Source of the DNA: DATAOG01 sp963782885
Lineage (GTDB): Bacteria > Pseudomonadota > Alphaproteobacteria > Geminicoccales > Geminicoccaceae
Assembly (NCBI GenBank): GCA_963782885.1
Contig: CAWALL010000004.1
Coordinates: 1 to 64,000, forward strand
Reading direction: 5' to 3'
Length of the DNA stretch: 64,000 bases
Below the pieces are notes generated by a model that was not told the DNA's origin, ran no database searches, and saw only the letters and a program-made list of their open reading frames with translations. This document shows positions 1 to 9,383 of this stretch, in pieces. Made by a program: the position numbers and the translations under genes. Position 1 is the first letter of the stretch. Each line of letters starts with the position of its first letter.

Positions 1-711
1 CTCGGCGCGATGCGCCGCGGCCATCGCGCCGAGCGTCGGGAAGCGGAAGTCGGGCCGGACCTCGGCCTCCGGCCGGCGGGTGGCGCCATGGCCCTCCTGG
101 CCCGCGCGCCGGTGGATCCAGCAGGTCGCAAGGCCGAAGCGCTTGGCCGGGATGTGGTCGTGGTAGAGCGATTCGGCGGTGTGCAGGATCTGCTCCCTGG
201 CGATGCCCTGCTCGCCAAGCCTGGCCAGCAGGTACTCGAAATTGCGCGGGTCCGGCTTGTAGGAGCCGATGTCCTGGGCGGTGTAGACGGCATCGAACGC
301 GACCTTGAGCTTCTTCTCGCTCTGCGCGAAGGAGGCGCGATCGACGTTCGAGAGGATCACCAGCCGATAGTGCTGCTCGAGGTAGGCGAGCGCCTCGGCG
401 GAGTCGGGAAAGGCCGACCAGTCCCCGATCGAGGCGCCGAACGCGCGCGCCGCCTCCGGATCGGGCGCGACCCCGAACTGCACCGCGATCGCGCCATGGA
501 CCCGAGCGAGCAGGTCCGGATAGAGCAGACCCGGGGTCGCCTGCTGCTGCGGCGCTTCGGCCGCGGCGAACGCGGCCAGGATCTGCTCGCGGCTCGCCCG
601 GACGCCCGCCCGCTCGAGCCACGGCTGAAGTGCCTGCACGATGCCGCTCTCCCAGTCGATCAGCGTGCCGTAGCAGTCGAAGGTCAGGACCGAAAAGTCG
701 GCAAGCCGCAT
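1..711 (-). CDS. HAD-family hydrolase, haloacid dehalogenase type II-like (3' end outside window)
   Basis: The reverse strand reads open from an ATG at 711 to the window edge, so the C-terminus is missing and 237 codons are present. The N-terminus carries the HAD motif I, 'FDCYGTLIDWESG', whose first Asp is the nucleophile. 'VILSNVD' matches motif II, and a later 'SYKPDP' supplies the motif III lysine. This arrangement is typical of (S)-2-haloacid dehalogenases and related small-molecule phosphatases; the true substrate cannot be read from sequence. The gene is divergent from the cyclase gene at 957, and the 245 bp between them must hold both promoters. Confidence 0.85.
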   Translation of the reverse strand, partial: MRLADFSVLTFDCYGTLIDWESGIVQALQPWLERAGVRASREQILAAFAAAEAPQQQATPGLLYPDLLARVHGAIAVQFGVAPDPEAARAFGASIGDWSAFPDSAEALAYLEQHYRLVILSNVDRASFAQSEKKLKVAFDAVYTAQDIGSYKPDPRNFEYLLARLGEQGIAREQILHTAESLYHDHIPAKRFGLATCWIHRRAGQEGHGATRRPEAEVRPDFRFPTLGAMAAAHRAE

Positions 712-956
712 GCTGTTCTCCTCCCCATGCCGGCGCTCTCCGCGCCCCGGTCCAAAGCGCGATCGTACTGCCGGCACGCCGCCTCGACCACCCGCCCGGA
801 CCGCGATCCGCGGCGGCCGTGAGCTCGATTCCGGGTTGCTCGCCCGGGGCTCTGGGGCTACTCTGTTCTGGTTTTGTTCATGAGAGTCCGTTGCCTGAAG
901 AGCGAGCGCCCGGTTGGCCGACGTGTGTGCAATGCACAAATGAGGGAGGCTCCGCG

Positions 957-2213
957 ATGCCCGAGGGCCTGGAGCGAGCTGTGGCAGACGAGGCGACCAT
1001 GCTCACAAGCGTCCATCGTCCCGAGATCAGCCGGATCACCGACTGGCTGGTCGAGCAGGGCCTCCTGCGGACCAGCTTCGAGCACCTGGTCGAGGGCTAC
1101 TGCGAGCGCCTGGTGGCGCTCGGGGTGCCGATCTGGCGGGGCTACGTCAGCGCCCAGACGCTGCACCCGCGCTTTCGCGGCATGGGCTGCTCCTGGCGCG
1201 CCGACCAGGGCATCAGCACCGACGTCTACATCCATCAGCTGACCCCGGCCGAGGGCTATCTCTCCAGCCCCTTCAAGCGCATGGTCGATCTCGGCGTCAA
1301 CGACCTGCGCGTGCGCCTCGACGTCAACGAGCCGATCGAGTTCCCGCTGCTCGAGGAGTTCCGCCAAGGCGGCGCCACCGACTACCTCGCCCAGCGCACC
1401 TGGTTCGGGCTCAACGGCACGCTCGACGACAAGAAGACCGGCCTGATCTCGTCCTGGACCACCAAGGCGCCGGGCGGCTTCACCGAGCGCGACCTCGCGG
1501 CGCTCAGGCACCTGATGCCGCGCCTCGCGCTGGCGCTCCAGGCACGGCTCGGCCACGACATCGCGGTCAACCTGCTCGACACCTACGTCGGCCCCGAGGC
1601 CGGGCGGCGGATTCTGAACGGCGAGATCCGGCGCGGCATGCTCGAGGTCATCAAGGCGGTCATCTTCTACGCCGATCTGCGCGGCTTCACCGCGAACGCC
1701 GACCGCTTGGCGCGCGACGTCGTGGTCGAGATGCTGAACGCCTATTTCGACTGCCTGGTGCCCAACGTCGACGCGTTCGGCGGCCAGGTGCTGAAGTTCC
1801 TGGGCGACGGCCTGCTCGCGACCTTCCCGCTGAACGGCCGTCCCGCCGCCGAGGTCTGCGAGCTGGCGCTCGATGCCGCCGCCAAGACCCTGGGCGAGGT
1901 CCGCGCGCTCAGCGCCGAGCGCGCCAGGGCCGAGCAGCCGATCATGGACCTCGACCTGGTCCTGCATCTCGGCGCCGTCTACTACGGCAACGTCGGCAGC
2001 ACCGCCCGGCTCGACTTCACCGTGATCGGGCCGGCGGTCAACGAGGCGGCGCGGATCGAGGCCCTGTGCGGCCAGCACGACCGCAACCTCTTGATCTCGG
2101 AGGCGTTCGCGCGCGCCGCCAGCCAGTCGGCCGACCGCCTGGTCTCGATCGGCCGCTACGCGCTCCGCGGCGTCCGCAGCGCCCAGTCCCTCTACACCCT
2201 CGACGGGCTGTGA
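957..2213 (+). CDS. class III adenylate/guanylate cyclase
   Basis: This 418-residue protein would convert ATP (or GTP) to a cyclic nucleotide. The N-terminal ~210 residues form a domain of the sort placed before the cyclase in many rhizobial and rhodospirillal enzymes. The catalytic domain follows: 'FYADLRGFT' and 'FLGDGLLATF' hold the two metal-binding aspartates, and 'DFTVIGPAVNEAARIE' holds the conserved Asn/Arg transition-state region. No transmembrane segment is seen, so it is probably cytosolic. The ATG at 957 is chosen because 'GAGGGAGG' lies just upstream and homology begins soon after; the frame stays open further upstream but that part reads as shadow. Confidence 0.88.
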   Translation: MPEGLERAVADEATMLTSVHRPEISRITDWLVEQGLLRTSFEHLVEGYCERLVALGVPIWRGYVSAQTLHPRFRGMGCSWRADQGISTDVYIHQLTPAEGYLSSPFKRMVDLGVNDLRVRLDVNEPIEFPLLEEFRQGGATDYLAQRTWFGLNGTLDDKKTGLISSWTTKAPGGFTERDLAALRHLMPRLALALQARLGHDIAVNLLDTYVGPEAGRRILNGEIRRGMLEVIKAVIFYADLRGFTANADRLARDVVVEMLNAYFDCLVPNVDAFGGQVLKFLGDGLLATFPLNGRPAAEVCELALDAAAKTLGEVRALSAERARAEQPIMDLDLVLHLGAVYYGNVGSTARLDFTVIGPAVNEAARIEALCGQHDRNLLISEAFARAASQSADRLVSIGRYALRGVRSAQSLYTLDGL

Positions 2214-2258
2214 GGGCGAGCGATTGCGCGCACGGCAGCTCCCACCTACTCTCGCGGC

Positions 2259-2734
2259 ATGACCACGGTCCGCACCGATCGTCTCTACGACGAAGACTTT
2301 TTCGCCTGGACCCAGCTCCAGACCAAGGAGTTGCGGCGCTTCAGCCGGAGCCGGCCGAACCTGACCCTCGACATTCGTCACATCGCCGAGGAGATCGCCG
2401 ATCTGGGCAAAGAGCGCCGGGACTCCCTGCGGACCTGGACCGCGCATCATCGAGCATCTGCTCCTGCTCGAGCACTCCCCGGCCAGGGGAGCCCCGGCCC
2501 GGCGGGATCGACGAAGTCGTGAACTTTCGCAGCGAGATCGAGCGCCGCCTGACCCGCAGCCTGCGCCGCGATCTCGAGCGCCGACGCCAGCTGCTCTACG
2601 CCGAGGCGAGACGCAACCTGGAGCGCAAGCTCGAGCGTTACGGCGAGGCGAAGGTCGCGGCGCGCCTGCCCCAGAGCTGCCCCTGGACGCTCGAGCAGAT
2701 CCTCGGCGACTTCTGGCCCCCCGAATCGGATTAG
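2259..2734 (+). pseudogene. DUF29 family protein, frameshifted
   Basis: The start 'MTTVRTDRLYDEDFFAWTQ' and 'IRHIAEEIADLGKERRDSL' match the N-terminal half of DUF29, a small helical family of unknown function that is abundant in cyanobacteria and alphaproteobacteria. At about 2447 the family reading moves to another frame ('RIIEHLLLLEHSP'). By about 2515 it has moved to the third frame, which ends 'CPWTLEQILGDFWPPESD', a recognisable DUF29 C-terminus. Two frame changes are needed to restore about 155 residues. All parts of the family are otherwise present, so recent decay or sequence error is as likely as old degeneration. Confidence 0.7.
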
Positions 2735-2810
2735 CGTCGACCCGGACTCTTCCGCTCCACGCCGTTGTGCTAGGGCTATTGCCGGATATGGGCGGCGGGA
2801 GGACGACGGC

Positions 2811-3704
2811 ATGAGCGGACAGGACCTCGGATTTGTCGGGCTCGGGCGCATGGGCGGGCCGATGGCCGGCCGCCTGCTCGACGCCGGCCGCCGGCTCACG
2901 GTCTTCGACACCAACCCAGACGCCCTCACGCCGCTCGCCGCGCGCGGCGCGATGGTGGCACCCTCGGCCGCGGCGGTCGCGGATGCGGTCGAGACCGTGC
3001 TCATGAGCCTGCCGACCCCGGAGATCGTCCACGAGGTGGCGCTCGGGGCCGACGGCATCCGCGAGGGCGAGCGCGTCGAGGCGCTGATCGACCTCTCGAC
3101 CACCGGCCCCGCGACCACGGCGCGCGTCGCCGCGGGGCTCGCGGAGCGCAACATCCAGCTCGTCGACTCGCCGGTCTCGGGCGGCGTCCGCGGCGCCCGC
3201 GAGGGCACGCTCGCGGTCATCACCGCCTGCCCGCGCCCGGTCTTCGATCAGCTCGAGCCGGTGCTCGCGACCTTCGGCAAGGTCTTCTTCGTGGGGGAAA
3301 AACCCGGCCTCGGCCAGGTGGTCAAGCTCGGCAACAACCTGCTCTCGGCGACCGCGCTGGCGATCTCCTCCGAAGCCCTCGCCATGGGCGTCAAGGCGGG
3401 CGTCGACGCACGTGTCATGCTCGAGGTGATCAACGCCGGCACCGGCCGCAACAGCGCCACGGTCGACAAGTTCCCGCGCTCGATCCTGACCGGCACCTTC
3501 GCCCACGGCTTCACGACCGGCCTGCTGCACAAGGACGTCCGCTTATGCATGGACGAGGCCGAGACGCTGGGCGTCCCGATGGTCCTCGGCGCCGCGGTCC
3601 GCGAGATCCTGGCCATCACCAAGGCCCGCTTCGGCCCCGACTCCGACTTCACCTCGATCGCCCGGGTGGTCGAGGAATGGGCGGGCGTCCAGATCAGGGG
3701 GTGA
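2811..3704 (+). CDS. NAD(P)-dependent beta-hydroxyacid dehydrogenase (3-hydroxyisobutyrate / tartronate semialdehyde reductase family)
   Basis: The protein has 297 residues, the usual family length. The Rossmann fold begins 'GFVGLGRMGGPMAGRLLDAG'. The substrate signature is 'DSPVSGGVRGAREGTLAV', and the catalytic lysine lies in 'GQVVKLGNNLLSA'. Members reversibly oxidise 3-hydroxyacids such as 3-hydroxyisobutyrate or reduce tartronate semialdehyde. Without neighbours from valine or glyoxylate metabolism the substrate is open. It stands alone, with a broken gene upstream and a gene-poor stretch downstream. Confidence 0.9.
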   Translation: MSGQDLGFVGLGRMGGPMAGRLLDAGRRLTVFDTNPDALTPLAARGAMVAPSAAAVADAVETVLMSLPTPEIVHEVALGADGIREGERVEALIDLSTTGPATTARVAAGLAERNIQLVDSPVSGGVRGAREGTLAVITACPRPVFDQLEPVLATFGKVFFVGEKPGLGQVVKLGNNLLSATALAISSEALAMGVKAGVDARVMLEVINAGTGRNSATVDKFPRSILTGTFAHGFTTGLLHKDVRLCMDEAETLGVPMVLGAAVREILAITKARFGPDSDFTSIARVVEEWAGVQIRG

Positions 3705-4149
3705 CTGGCAGGGGCTGCGAGCGGCGGCCGCGCAGAGTCCGGGGCATGCCCGGCTGCACCCGCAGCGCGCCCCGGAATGCGCGCGCCTCGCCGGTTCCTC
3801 GGGGCAGACCAGCCCGGCCGCCTGTCCGGTCTGATGGGGCAACGCCACTGGCACAGGCGTGCGGGCGGCGGCGAGGCGGGGTTCCAGCACCGAACAACCA
3901 AGCGGTCGCAAAGGCTTACACGCACCGCACACCCTGTCCCATGACGCGACGAAAGCGTCTCGTGGCCTCTCCTCCGAAATTCGCGGGCGCGGCCGCGATG
4001 CGCCCCGAAATTCCCGAATTCCCCGTCGCGGCGAGCGCTTCGGGGCGAGGGTGTGCGGCTTGGTGGCCATGGCGATCCGCATGGTGCCACGGGCCGGCGG
4101 GCCGCGTCGAGGCGGGCTGGCTGCGCAAACCCGGTGCCGGTCCACCTCG
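3705..4149. other. gene-poor interval
   Basis: No reading frame here resembles a protein, and no tRNA, clear terminator or repeat was seen. It separates the dehydrogenase gene from the 3' end of the decayed glycosyltransferase and may contain more debris from that region. Confidence 0.5.
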
Positions 4150-5453
4150 TCAGGATGGCGATCGGGCTCCACCAGCCTGCGAGAGTACCCTTACGTACGC
4201 GCTTACGGCCGCGGCGACGCTGAATACCCGGGCGCGAGCGATCAGCCGTTCGGGGTCAGGTGGGCAATCGAGGGTGCGCAGGATTGCCTCGGCCATGGCG
4301 GCTTCGTCACCAACCGGGACCAGCTCGCCGAAGCGCCCACCCTCGAGGATCTCGCGAGGACCGCCGGGGCAGTCGGTGCTGACGACCGGGCAGCCGCAGG
4401 CCAGCGCCTCGACAAGCACATTGCCGAAGCCCTCGTAGCGAGAGGATAGGACAAAAACTGCGGCCCGGGCCATGAAGGCGAACGGATTGCTCTTGAAGCC
4501 GGGCAGCGCGAAGTCGGCGTCCACCCCGTGCGAGGCCGTCACTTGCAGGAGGGCGGTGCGCGCGCGCTCGGTCATGATATCATTCTTGCCGGTGCCGAAA
4601 ATCACCAGGCGCGCTAGGCGCCGACGACGAAGCCGGGCGAAGGCCCGGATCAGGGTCGGAAAATCCCTTCTGTTCGACGAGACGACCAACGCCGAGGACG
4701 ACGGGCGGCTGACCAGGAGCGAACCAGGGATGGGTCGCAGGGTGCACGGGCCTGCTCTGCCAAGTCGGGCGCCACGACGGGATTATGAATCGTGATGATG
4801 CTCTCAGCAGGAAGGCCACTGATCCCGGCCAGAGCGTTGCGAACGTCATCCGATACGGCGATCACGGCATCAGCCATTGAGTAAGTCCGCTGGATCAGGG
4901 GGGCGAGGTATCGCCGTTTCCATTTCCCGCTGTCCCTTTGCAGTCTTGAGGTCACATTGTGCTCGTAGACGGCGATCCGGGCCTGGCTGCCTGCCAAGCG
5001 ATTGGCCAGGACCGCGACGACTTTCATGGGGGAATGGTGAAATCAGGCCAGTTGGCCGCACCTCGCGCAGATAGCGGGTCAAGTCTGCCAGGTACGGCAA
5101 CGGTCGGGGTGCGCTGTGAGAGAGCAGCCAGGGGCGGAGGAGGACGCCAACGCCGCCCGGATCGGCGGCCAAAGCGAGCAGGCGCCCGAGGCCGGCCGAT
5201 GACGCGCGCAGCTTGAGGACGCGGACGCCGTCTGGGACTTGCGTGAGCATCGGCCCCCCGGCCGATAAAGCAGCAGATCCACCATCAGCCCGCGAGCCAG
5301 GAAGCCCCCGGCGAGCTGGAGGATTACGCGTTCAACCCCGCCGCCCGCCAAGCTCGGAAGGAACAACGCAATCCTGGCTCCATTCTCCAACGGGCGCCGG
5401 TTCCGATCAGGCTGCGGCTGGGGCTTCGATATCGCGGGAAGGACGATCGCCAT
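4150..5453 (-). pseudogene. GT-B (family 4) glycosyltransferase, multiply frameshifted
   Basis: Pieces in changing frames of the reverse strand together make one glycosyltransferase closely similar to the intact gene upstream. In order they are 'IALFLPSLAGGGVERVILQ', 'VRVLKLRASSAGLGRLLAL', 'AGSQARIAVYEHNVTSRL', 'PWFAPGQPPVVLGVGRLVEQ' and 'TLIRAFARLRRRRLARLVIF'. The last piece continues through the GT4 donor-site block 'SSRYEGFGNVLVEALACGCP'. At least four frame changes are needed. The proposed ATG at 5451-5453 lies inside the 3' end of the neighbouring gene, so the two copies probably arose by tandem duplication and this one decayed. Confidence 0.8.
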
Positions 5454-6690
5454 CCGTGTCTCCGAACAAGGCGCCGAAATAAGCGTGGGCTGCTGCCGAC
5501 GCCGTGAAGAGGGCGGCACGGGCGCGCACCGATCCCGCGACCCGACGCCCGTCGATCACACGCTCGATCGCATCGGCGGTCGCGATGCTGTCGCCGACCG
5601 GCACCAGCTCGCCATAGCGACCCGCGTCCAGGATCTCCCGAGGCCCGCCCGGACAATCCGTGCTGACCACGGGGCAACCGCACGCCATCGCCTCGACCAG
5701 GGCGTTGCCGAAGCCTTCGAACTTCGAGGAGACCACGAAGAGGGTCGCCCGGGCCATGTAGGCATAGGGGTTCGCGACATAGCCCAGGAGGGCGACGTCC
5801 GGCGCAACCCCGAGCTCCCGGGCCAGGCCGAGCAAGAGATTGCGCGGATCGCCGGCCTTCTTGTGGTTGTTGGCCTCGCCCAGGATCATGAGGCGTGCGG
5901 AGCGGCGCCTACGCAGATCAGCGAAGGCGCGGATCAGCGTCGGATAGTCCTTCTGGTCCGCGATGCGGCCGGCAGAGAGAACCACCGGCGGCTGCCCCGG
6001 AGCGAGCCACGGATGGGGCAAGGGCGCGCGTGCCAGGGTGGCGATGTCTTTACCGACGACCGGGTTGTAGATGGTCGCGATCCGGTCGGCCGGCAGGCCC
6101 GTCATGGCCATCAGATCGACCGCGACACCCTGCGAGACCGCGACGATGGCATCCGCGAACGGGTACGTTCGTGCCATCAGCGGCGGCAGGTAGCGCCGGC
6201 GCCACCGACGCGACCCACCAAGGGCCATCGCGGGGGGATTGCGTTCGCTGACCAGCACGCGTACGGGCAGGCCGCACAGACGAGTCGCCCAGACGGCCAT
6301 CAGATTGACCGGACGGGTCGCCGCGACCAACGCGTCGGGGCTGTGCTGTCGGAGATAGCTGGCCAAGGACGCCGTGTAGAGCAGTACGTCCGGCAGCCGG
6401 GGGGAGAGCAGCACCGGTCGCAGCATGGCGGCAACCCCGCCGGGGTCGGCGCGCAGCGCGGTGATCCGCGCCATCAAGGATTGGCCACGCTCGAGCTCGA
6501 ACTGGCGAAGATCACGCGGCAGGCTGGCGAGCAGCGGGCCGCGCGACTGGCACGTCACGAGGTCGACCCGGTGACCGCGCGCCAGCAGTTCGCGGCCAAG
6601 CGAGAACGCCATCTTCTGCACGCCGCCGGCGCCCAGATGATCGAGAACCAAGGCCAGATGCCGGTGCTCGGGTCGAGATTGAGCGGTCAT
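5407..6690 (-). CDS. glycosyltransferase family 4 (GT-B fold)
   Basis: A 427-residue retaining GT-B glycosyltransferase. The N-terminal acceptor domain starts 'HLGAGGVQKMAFSLGREL'. The C-terminal donor domain has 'VVLSAGRIADQKDYPTLI', then 'SSKFEGFGNALVEAMACGCP' containing the E-x7-E-type donor motif, then 'VSTDCPGGPREIL'. Family members add sugars from nucleotide donors during polysaccharide or LPS synthesis; the sugar is not predictable. ATG 6690 is preferred over a TTG twelve codons upstream. Its 3' end overlaps the proposed start of the decayed paralogue downstream. Confidence 0.88.
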   Translation of the reverse strand: MTAQSRPEHRHLALVLDHLGAGGVQKMAFSLGRELLARGHRVDLVTCQSRGPLLASLPRDLRQFELERGQSLMARITALRADPGGVAAMLRPVLLSPRLPDVLLYTASLASYLRQHSPDALVAATRPVNLMAVWATRLCGLPVRVLVSERNPPAMALGGSRRWRRRYLPPLMARTYPFADAIVAVSQGVAVDLMAMTGLPADRIATIYNPVVGKDIATLARAPLPHPWLAPGQPPVVLSAGRIADQKDYPTLIRAFADLRRRRSARLMILGEANNHKKAGDPRNLLLGLARELGVAPDVALLGYVANPYAYMARATLFVVSSKFEGFGNALVEAMACGCPVVSTDCPGGPREILDAGRYGELVPVGDSIATADAIERVIDGRRVAGSVRARAALFTASAAAHAYFGALFGDTDGDRPSRDIEAPAAA

Positions 6691-6804
6691 ACCTGACCCC
6701 GCGGCCGCTGTGGCGAACGGGATCAAGCTAGGCGGGGCCGGCTTACCGGAGCCGTGACGGATATTTATGATTTGGTAAGGTGGGACGGCTCGCCGTGCTC
6801 GACC

Positions 6805-7188
6805 TCAAAGGGAACCAAGCACCAATCGCAGCACGAGATCGAGCAAGATCATCCCGAGGCCGACGATCGTCGCCGCGGCCGTCCAACTGACCGGCAGTCG
6901 TCCGGCGCGCTCGGCGGCCGCTCGATGCTCCGCCATGATGTGGGGCGGCACGAGCCAGACGACCAGCATGATGCCGAGCGGCAGGATGATCAGATCGTCG
7001 ATGTATCCAAGCACCGGGATGAAGTCGGGGATCAGGTCGATCGGGCTCAGCGCGTAGGCGGCAACCAGGACGGCGACCAGCTTCGCGTACGACGGGACGC
7101 GCGGATCGCGGGCAGCGAGATACACCGCATGAACGTCGCGTCTGACCGCACGCGCCCAACATCTCAGCTGCTGCCAGCGAAGACTCAC
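6805..7188 (-). CDS. DUF1232 (YkvA-like) membrane protein
   Basis: A 127-residue protein with the DUF1232 core 'YALSPIDLIPDFIPVLGYIDD', a family of small inner-membrane proteins of unknown role. Hydrophobic segments lie in that core, directly after it, and at the C-terminus. It begins with GTG, and its start overlaps the stop of the histidine kinase gene by four bases (GTGA), so it is probably translationally coupled to that gene. The link to the two-component system is inferred only from this coupling. Confidence 0.82.
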   Translation of the reverse strand: MSLRWQQLRCWARAVRRDVHAVYLAARDPRVPSYAKLVAVLVAAYALSPIDLIPDFIPVLGYIDDLIILPLGIMLVVWLVPPHIMAEHRAAAERAGRLPVSWTAAATIVGLGMILLDLVLRLVLGSL

Positions 7189-8675
7189 GGGATCGAAGCG
7201 GGCTCCGGCGACGGCTCGGCCCCTCGATGCGGGCGCGGGCAGCCGCGTACCGCTCGATAGCAGGCTGACCAGCCCTCCTCTTGGTTCGAATCCTGGAGCG
7301 GAAAGCGCAGCGTGACACGCAGCCCCGGTCGATGATCGGACAGCTCGACGGCGCTGCCATGCAGTTCCGCAATCGCCGCCACCAGATTGAGGCCAAGACC
7401 GCTGCCCGGCTTGGCATGGCCGGATTCGAGCCGGACGAACCGCTCGAAGACCCGGGCGCGCATCGCCTCCGGGATGCCGGGACCGTCGTCTGCCAGAATC
7501 AGGACCGGGCCTCGTTCCGAATCCTCCAGGCGAAGGTCGACGCGCGTTCCTGTGGGCGTGTGCTGCAAGGCATTCTCGATCAGGTTGGCGAGCATCTGGG
7601 TCAACAGCTCGCGATCGCCGAGCACGCGCACGTCGCGCGCGATATGGCCTTCGAGCTTCTGGTCGTTGTCAGCGGCGACGGGAATGTAGACCTCGAGCAG
7701 ATCGTCGATCAGGCTCGAAAGATCGACGCTCGTGAACCCCGCCCGCCGGGTGCCGGCCTCGATCTGCGCGATCCGCAGGAGCGAGGTGAAGGTCTCGAGG
7801 ATCGCGTCGACATCCTCGATCGCCCGCGCCACCGCCTGCACCTGATCATCGCCTCTGCCCGCCCTGCCGAGCGCCAGCTCGAGCCGCTGTCGCAGCCGGG
7901 TCAACGGCGTCCTGAGATCATGCGCGATTTCGTTCGAAACTTGGCGCAGATTCTCGATCAGCGCCTGGATGCGATCGAGCATCTCGTTGAGCCGGGTCGA
8001 GAGCTCGTCGAACTCGTCCCTGCGACCACTGGTCGGCAGGCGCCGCGCCATCTCGCCGCCCATGATCTCCCGCGTCGTCCGGGTGATCGCGGCAATCCGG
8101 CGCACCACGCTCGTGCTCATTAGGAGGCTGCTGCCCAGCGCCAGGGCGACGGTGACGATCAGGCAGACGCCGAAGCCGCGGACGATCACCTCGCGCAGCT
8201 CGTTGAGCGGATAGGTATCCCGGCCCACCAGCAACAGGCCTCCGCCTGCCACCGGCACGCCCGTGGCCCGGATCAGATGCGCTCTGTCTTTCGGCTCGTT
8301 GTTGTCCCGATCGAGGGTCCGGTAAGCATCGATCCAGCCCGGTCCAATCGGTCGATCCGGAAAATTGCCCGCCAGACGCCGGCCAAGCCGATCTTGGAGG
8401 AGGTAGTAAGCGTCCGGCCGGGCTTGGGCGCGTTGCACCAGGATCTGTTCGAGGCCGGCCAGTCCTTGGCTTCGGACCTGGCCCGCGAGCCCGGCCGCTT
8501 CGGCTTCGATGTCGCGGTCGAGCTGGCGCCGGAGAGCCAGATCGGTCGTCCAGTAGACCACCAGGAACAGCACCGCCACGGAGATCGCGAAGGCCGAGGC
8601 ATGCAGCAGGCCCAGCCTGAAGCTGGTACTATGGATCAGCTCAGTCGGGCGCACGCAGGCAGTATCCGGCGCCAC
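7185..8675 (-). CDS. two-component sensor histidine kinase (HAMP, HisKA, HATPase)
   Basis: Residues ~25-43 and ~166-190 are transmembrane and enclose a ~120-residue periplasmic sensor. HAMP follows, then HisKA with 'SNEIAHDLRTPLTRLRQRL', where His252 is the phosphorylated residue. The ATPase domain has N box 'NLIENALQHTP', G1 'DDGPGIPEAMRARVF' and G2 'GSGLGLNLVAAI'. The GTG at 8675 overlaps the response regulator 3' end; a second GTG seven codons later is equally plausible. It forms an operon with the regulator upstream and DUF1232 downstream. The architecture resembles metal- and antibiotic-stress sensors, but the signal is not known. Confidence 0.9.
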   Translation of the reverse strand: MAPDTACVRPTELIHSTSFRLGLLHASAFAISVAVLFLVVYWTTDLALRRQLDRDIEAEAAGLAGQVRSQGLAGLEQILVQRAQARPDAYYLLQDRLGRRLAGNFPDRPIGPGWIDAYRTLDRDNNEPKDRAHLIRATGVPVAGGGLLLVGRDTYPLNELREVIVRGFGVCLIVTVALALGSSLLMSTSVVRRIAAITRTTREIMGGEMARRLPTSGRRDEFDELSTRLNEMLDRIQALIENLRQVSNEIAHDLRTPLTRLRQRLELALGRAGRGDDQVQAVARAIEDVDAILETFTSLLRIAQIEAGTRRAGFTSVDLSSLIDDLLEVYIPVAADNDQKLEGHIARDVRVLGDRELLTQMLANLIENALQHTPTGTRVDLRLEDSERGPVLILADDGPGIPEAMRARVFERFVRLESGHAKPGSGLGLNLVAAIAELHGSAVELSDHRPGLRVTLRFPLQDSNQEEGWSACYRAVRGCPRPHRGAEPSPEPASIP

Positions 8676-9318
8676 GCGTGGTGTGGATCAGCTCAGGGGC
8701 AAAGCCCTTGTCGATCTTGCTCCTGAGCCGGCTGATATGGGTCTCGACCACGCTCGTCTTGGGGTCGAAATGGAAATCCCAGACCTGCTCGAGCAGCATC
8801 GTCCGGGTCACGACCTGGCCGGCGTGGCGCATCAGGTATTCGAGCAGGCGGAACTCCTTGGGTTGCAGATCGATCCGCCGGCCGCCCCGCACAGCCGTCC
8901 GGCGCTGGAGGTCGAGCTCGAGATCGGCGACGCGCAGCAGCCTCGGGCTATCGCTGAGCGGCGGCCGGCGACCGAGCGCATGCACGCGCGCAAGCAGCTC
9001 CGAGAAGGAGAACGGCTTGACGAGATAGTCGTCGCCGCCGGCGTCGAGCCCGGTCACCCGGTCATCGATGCCCGCAAGCGTGGTCAGGAACAGCACCGGG
9101 GTCCTGATCTCCGCCGCTCGGACCACCTTCACCAGCGCCAGCCCATCGAGGCCGGGCAACATGCGGTCGACCATCAGCAGATCGTAGGCCTCGGTGGTGG
9201 CCAAGAACAGTCCATCGCGCCCATCGGCGGCCCGATCCACAACATGTCCATGCTCTCGCAGCCCGCCCTGGAGATAGTCTGCGGTCTCGGGATCGTCTTC
9301 GATCAAAAGGATCTTCAT
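8641..9318 (-). CDS. OmpR/PhoB-type response regulator
   Basis: This 225-residue DNA-binding regulator is the partner of the kinase directly downstream. The receiver domain has the acidic pair in 'LLIEDDPET', the phosphoacceptor Asp51 in 'LLMVDRMLPGLDG', and the Lys in 'YLVKPFSFSEL'. The C-terminal winged helix includes 'LQPKEFRLLEYLMRH' and 'VVETHISRLRSKID'. ATG 9318 is chosen because the receiver fold begins at once; the longer frame has no homology. The 65 bp between it and the divergent hpnI remnant is where autoregulation would act. Confidence 0.93.
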   Translation of the reverse strand: MKILLIEDDPETADYLQGGLREHGHVVDRAADGRDGLFLATTEAYDLLMVDRMLPGLDGLALVKVVRAAEIRTPVLFLTTLAGIDDRVTGLDAGGDDYLVKPFSFSELLARVHALGRRPPLSDSPRLLRVADLELDLQRRTAVRGGRRIDLQPKEFRLLEYLMRHAGQVVTRTMLLEQVWDFHFDPKTSVVETHISRLRSKIDKGFAPELIHTTRGAGYCLRAPD

Positions 9319-9383
9319 GCCTCCGGCCGTCGCAGGGGTACGTAGGCGTGAATTTAGATGGCGGCAGCTGGAATTGAAGCAGC

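Noticed and set aside
858..3530. 890-codon reverse frame across the cyclase and dehydrogenase genes
   Set aside because: It is antisense to two recognisable genes and has a low-complexity Arg/Gly/Ala sequence typical of GC-rich shadow frames.
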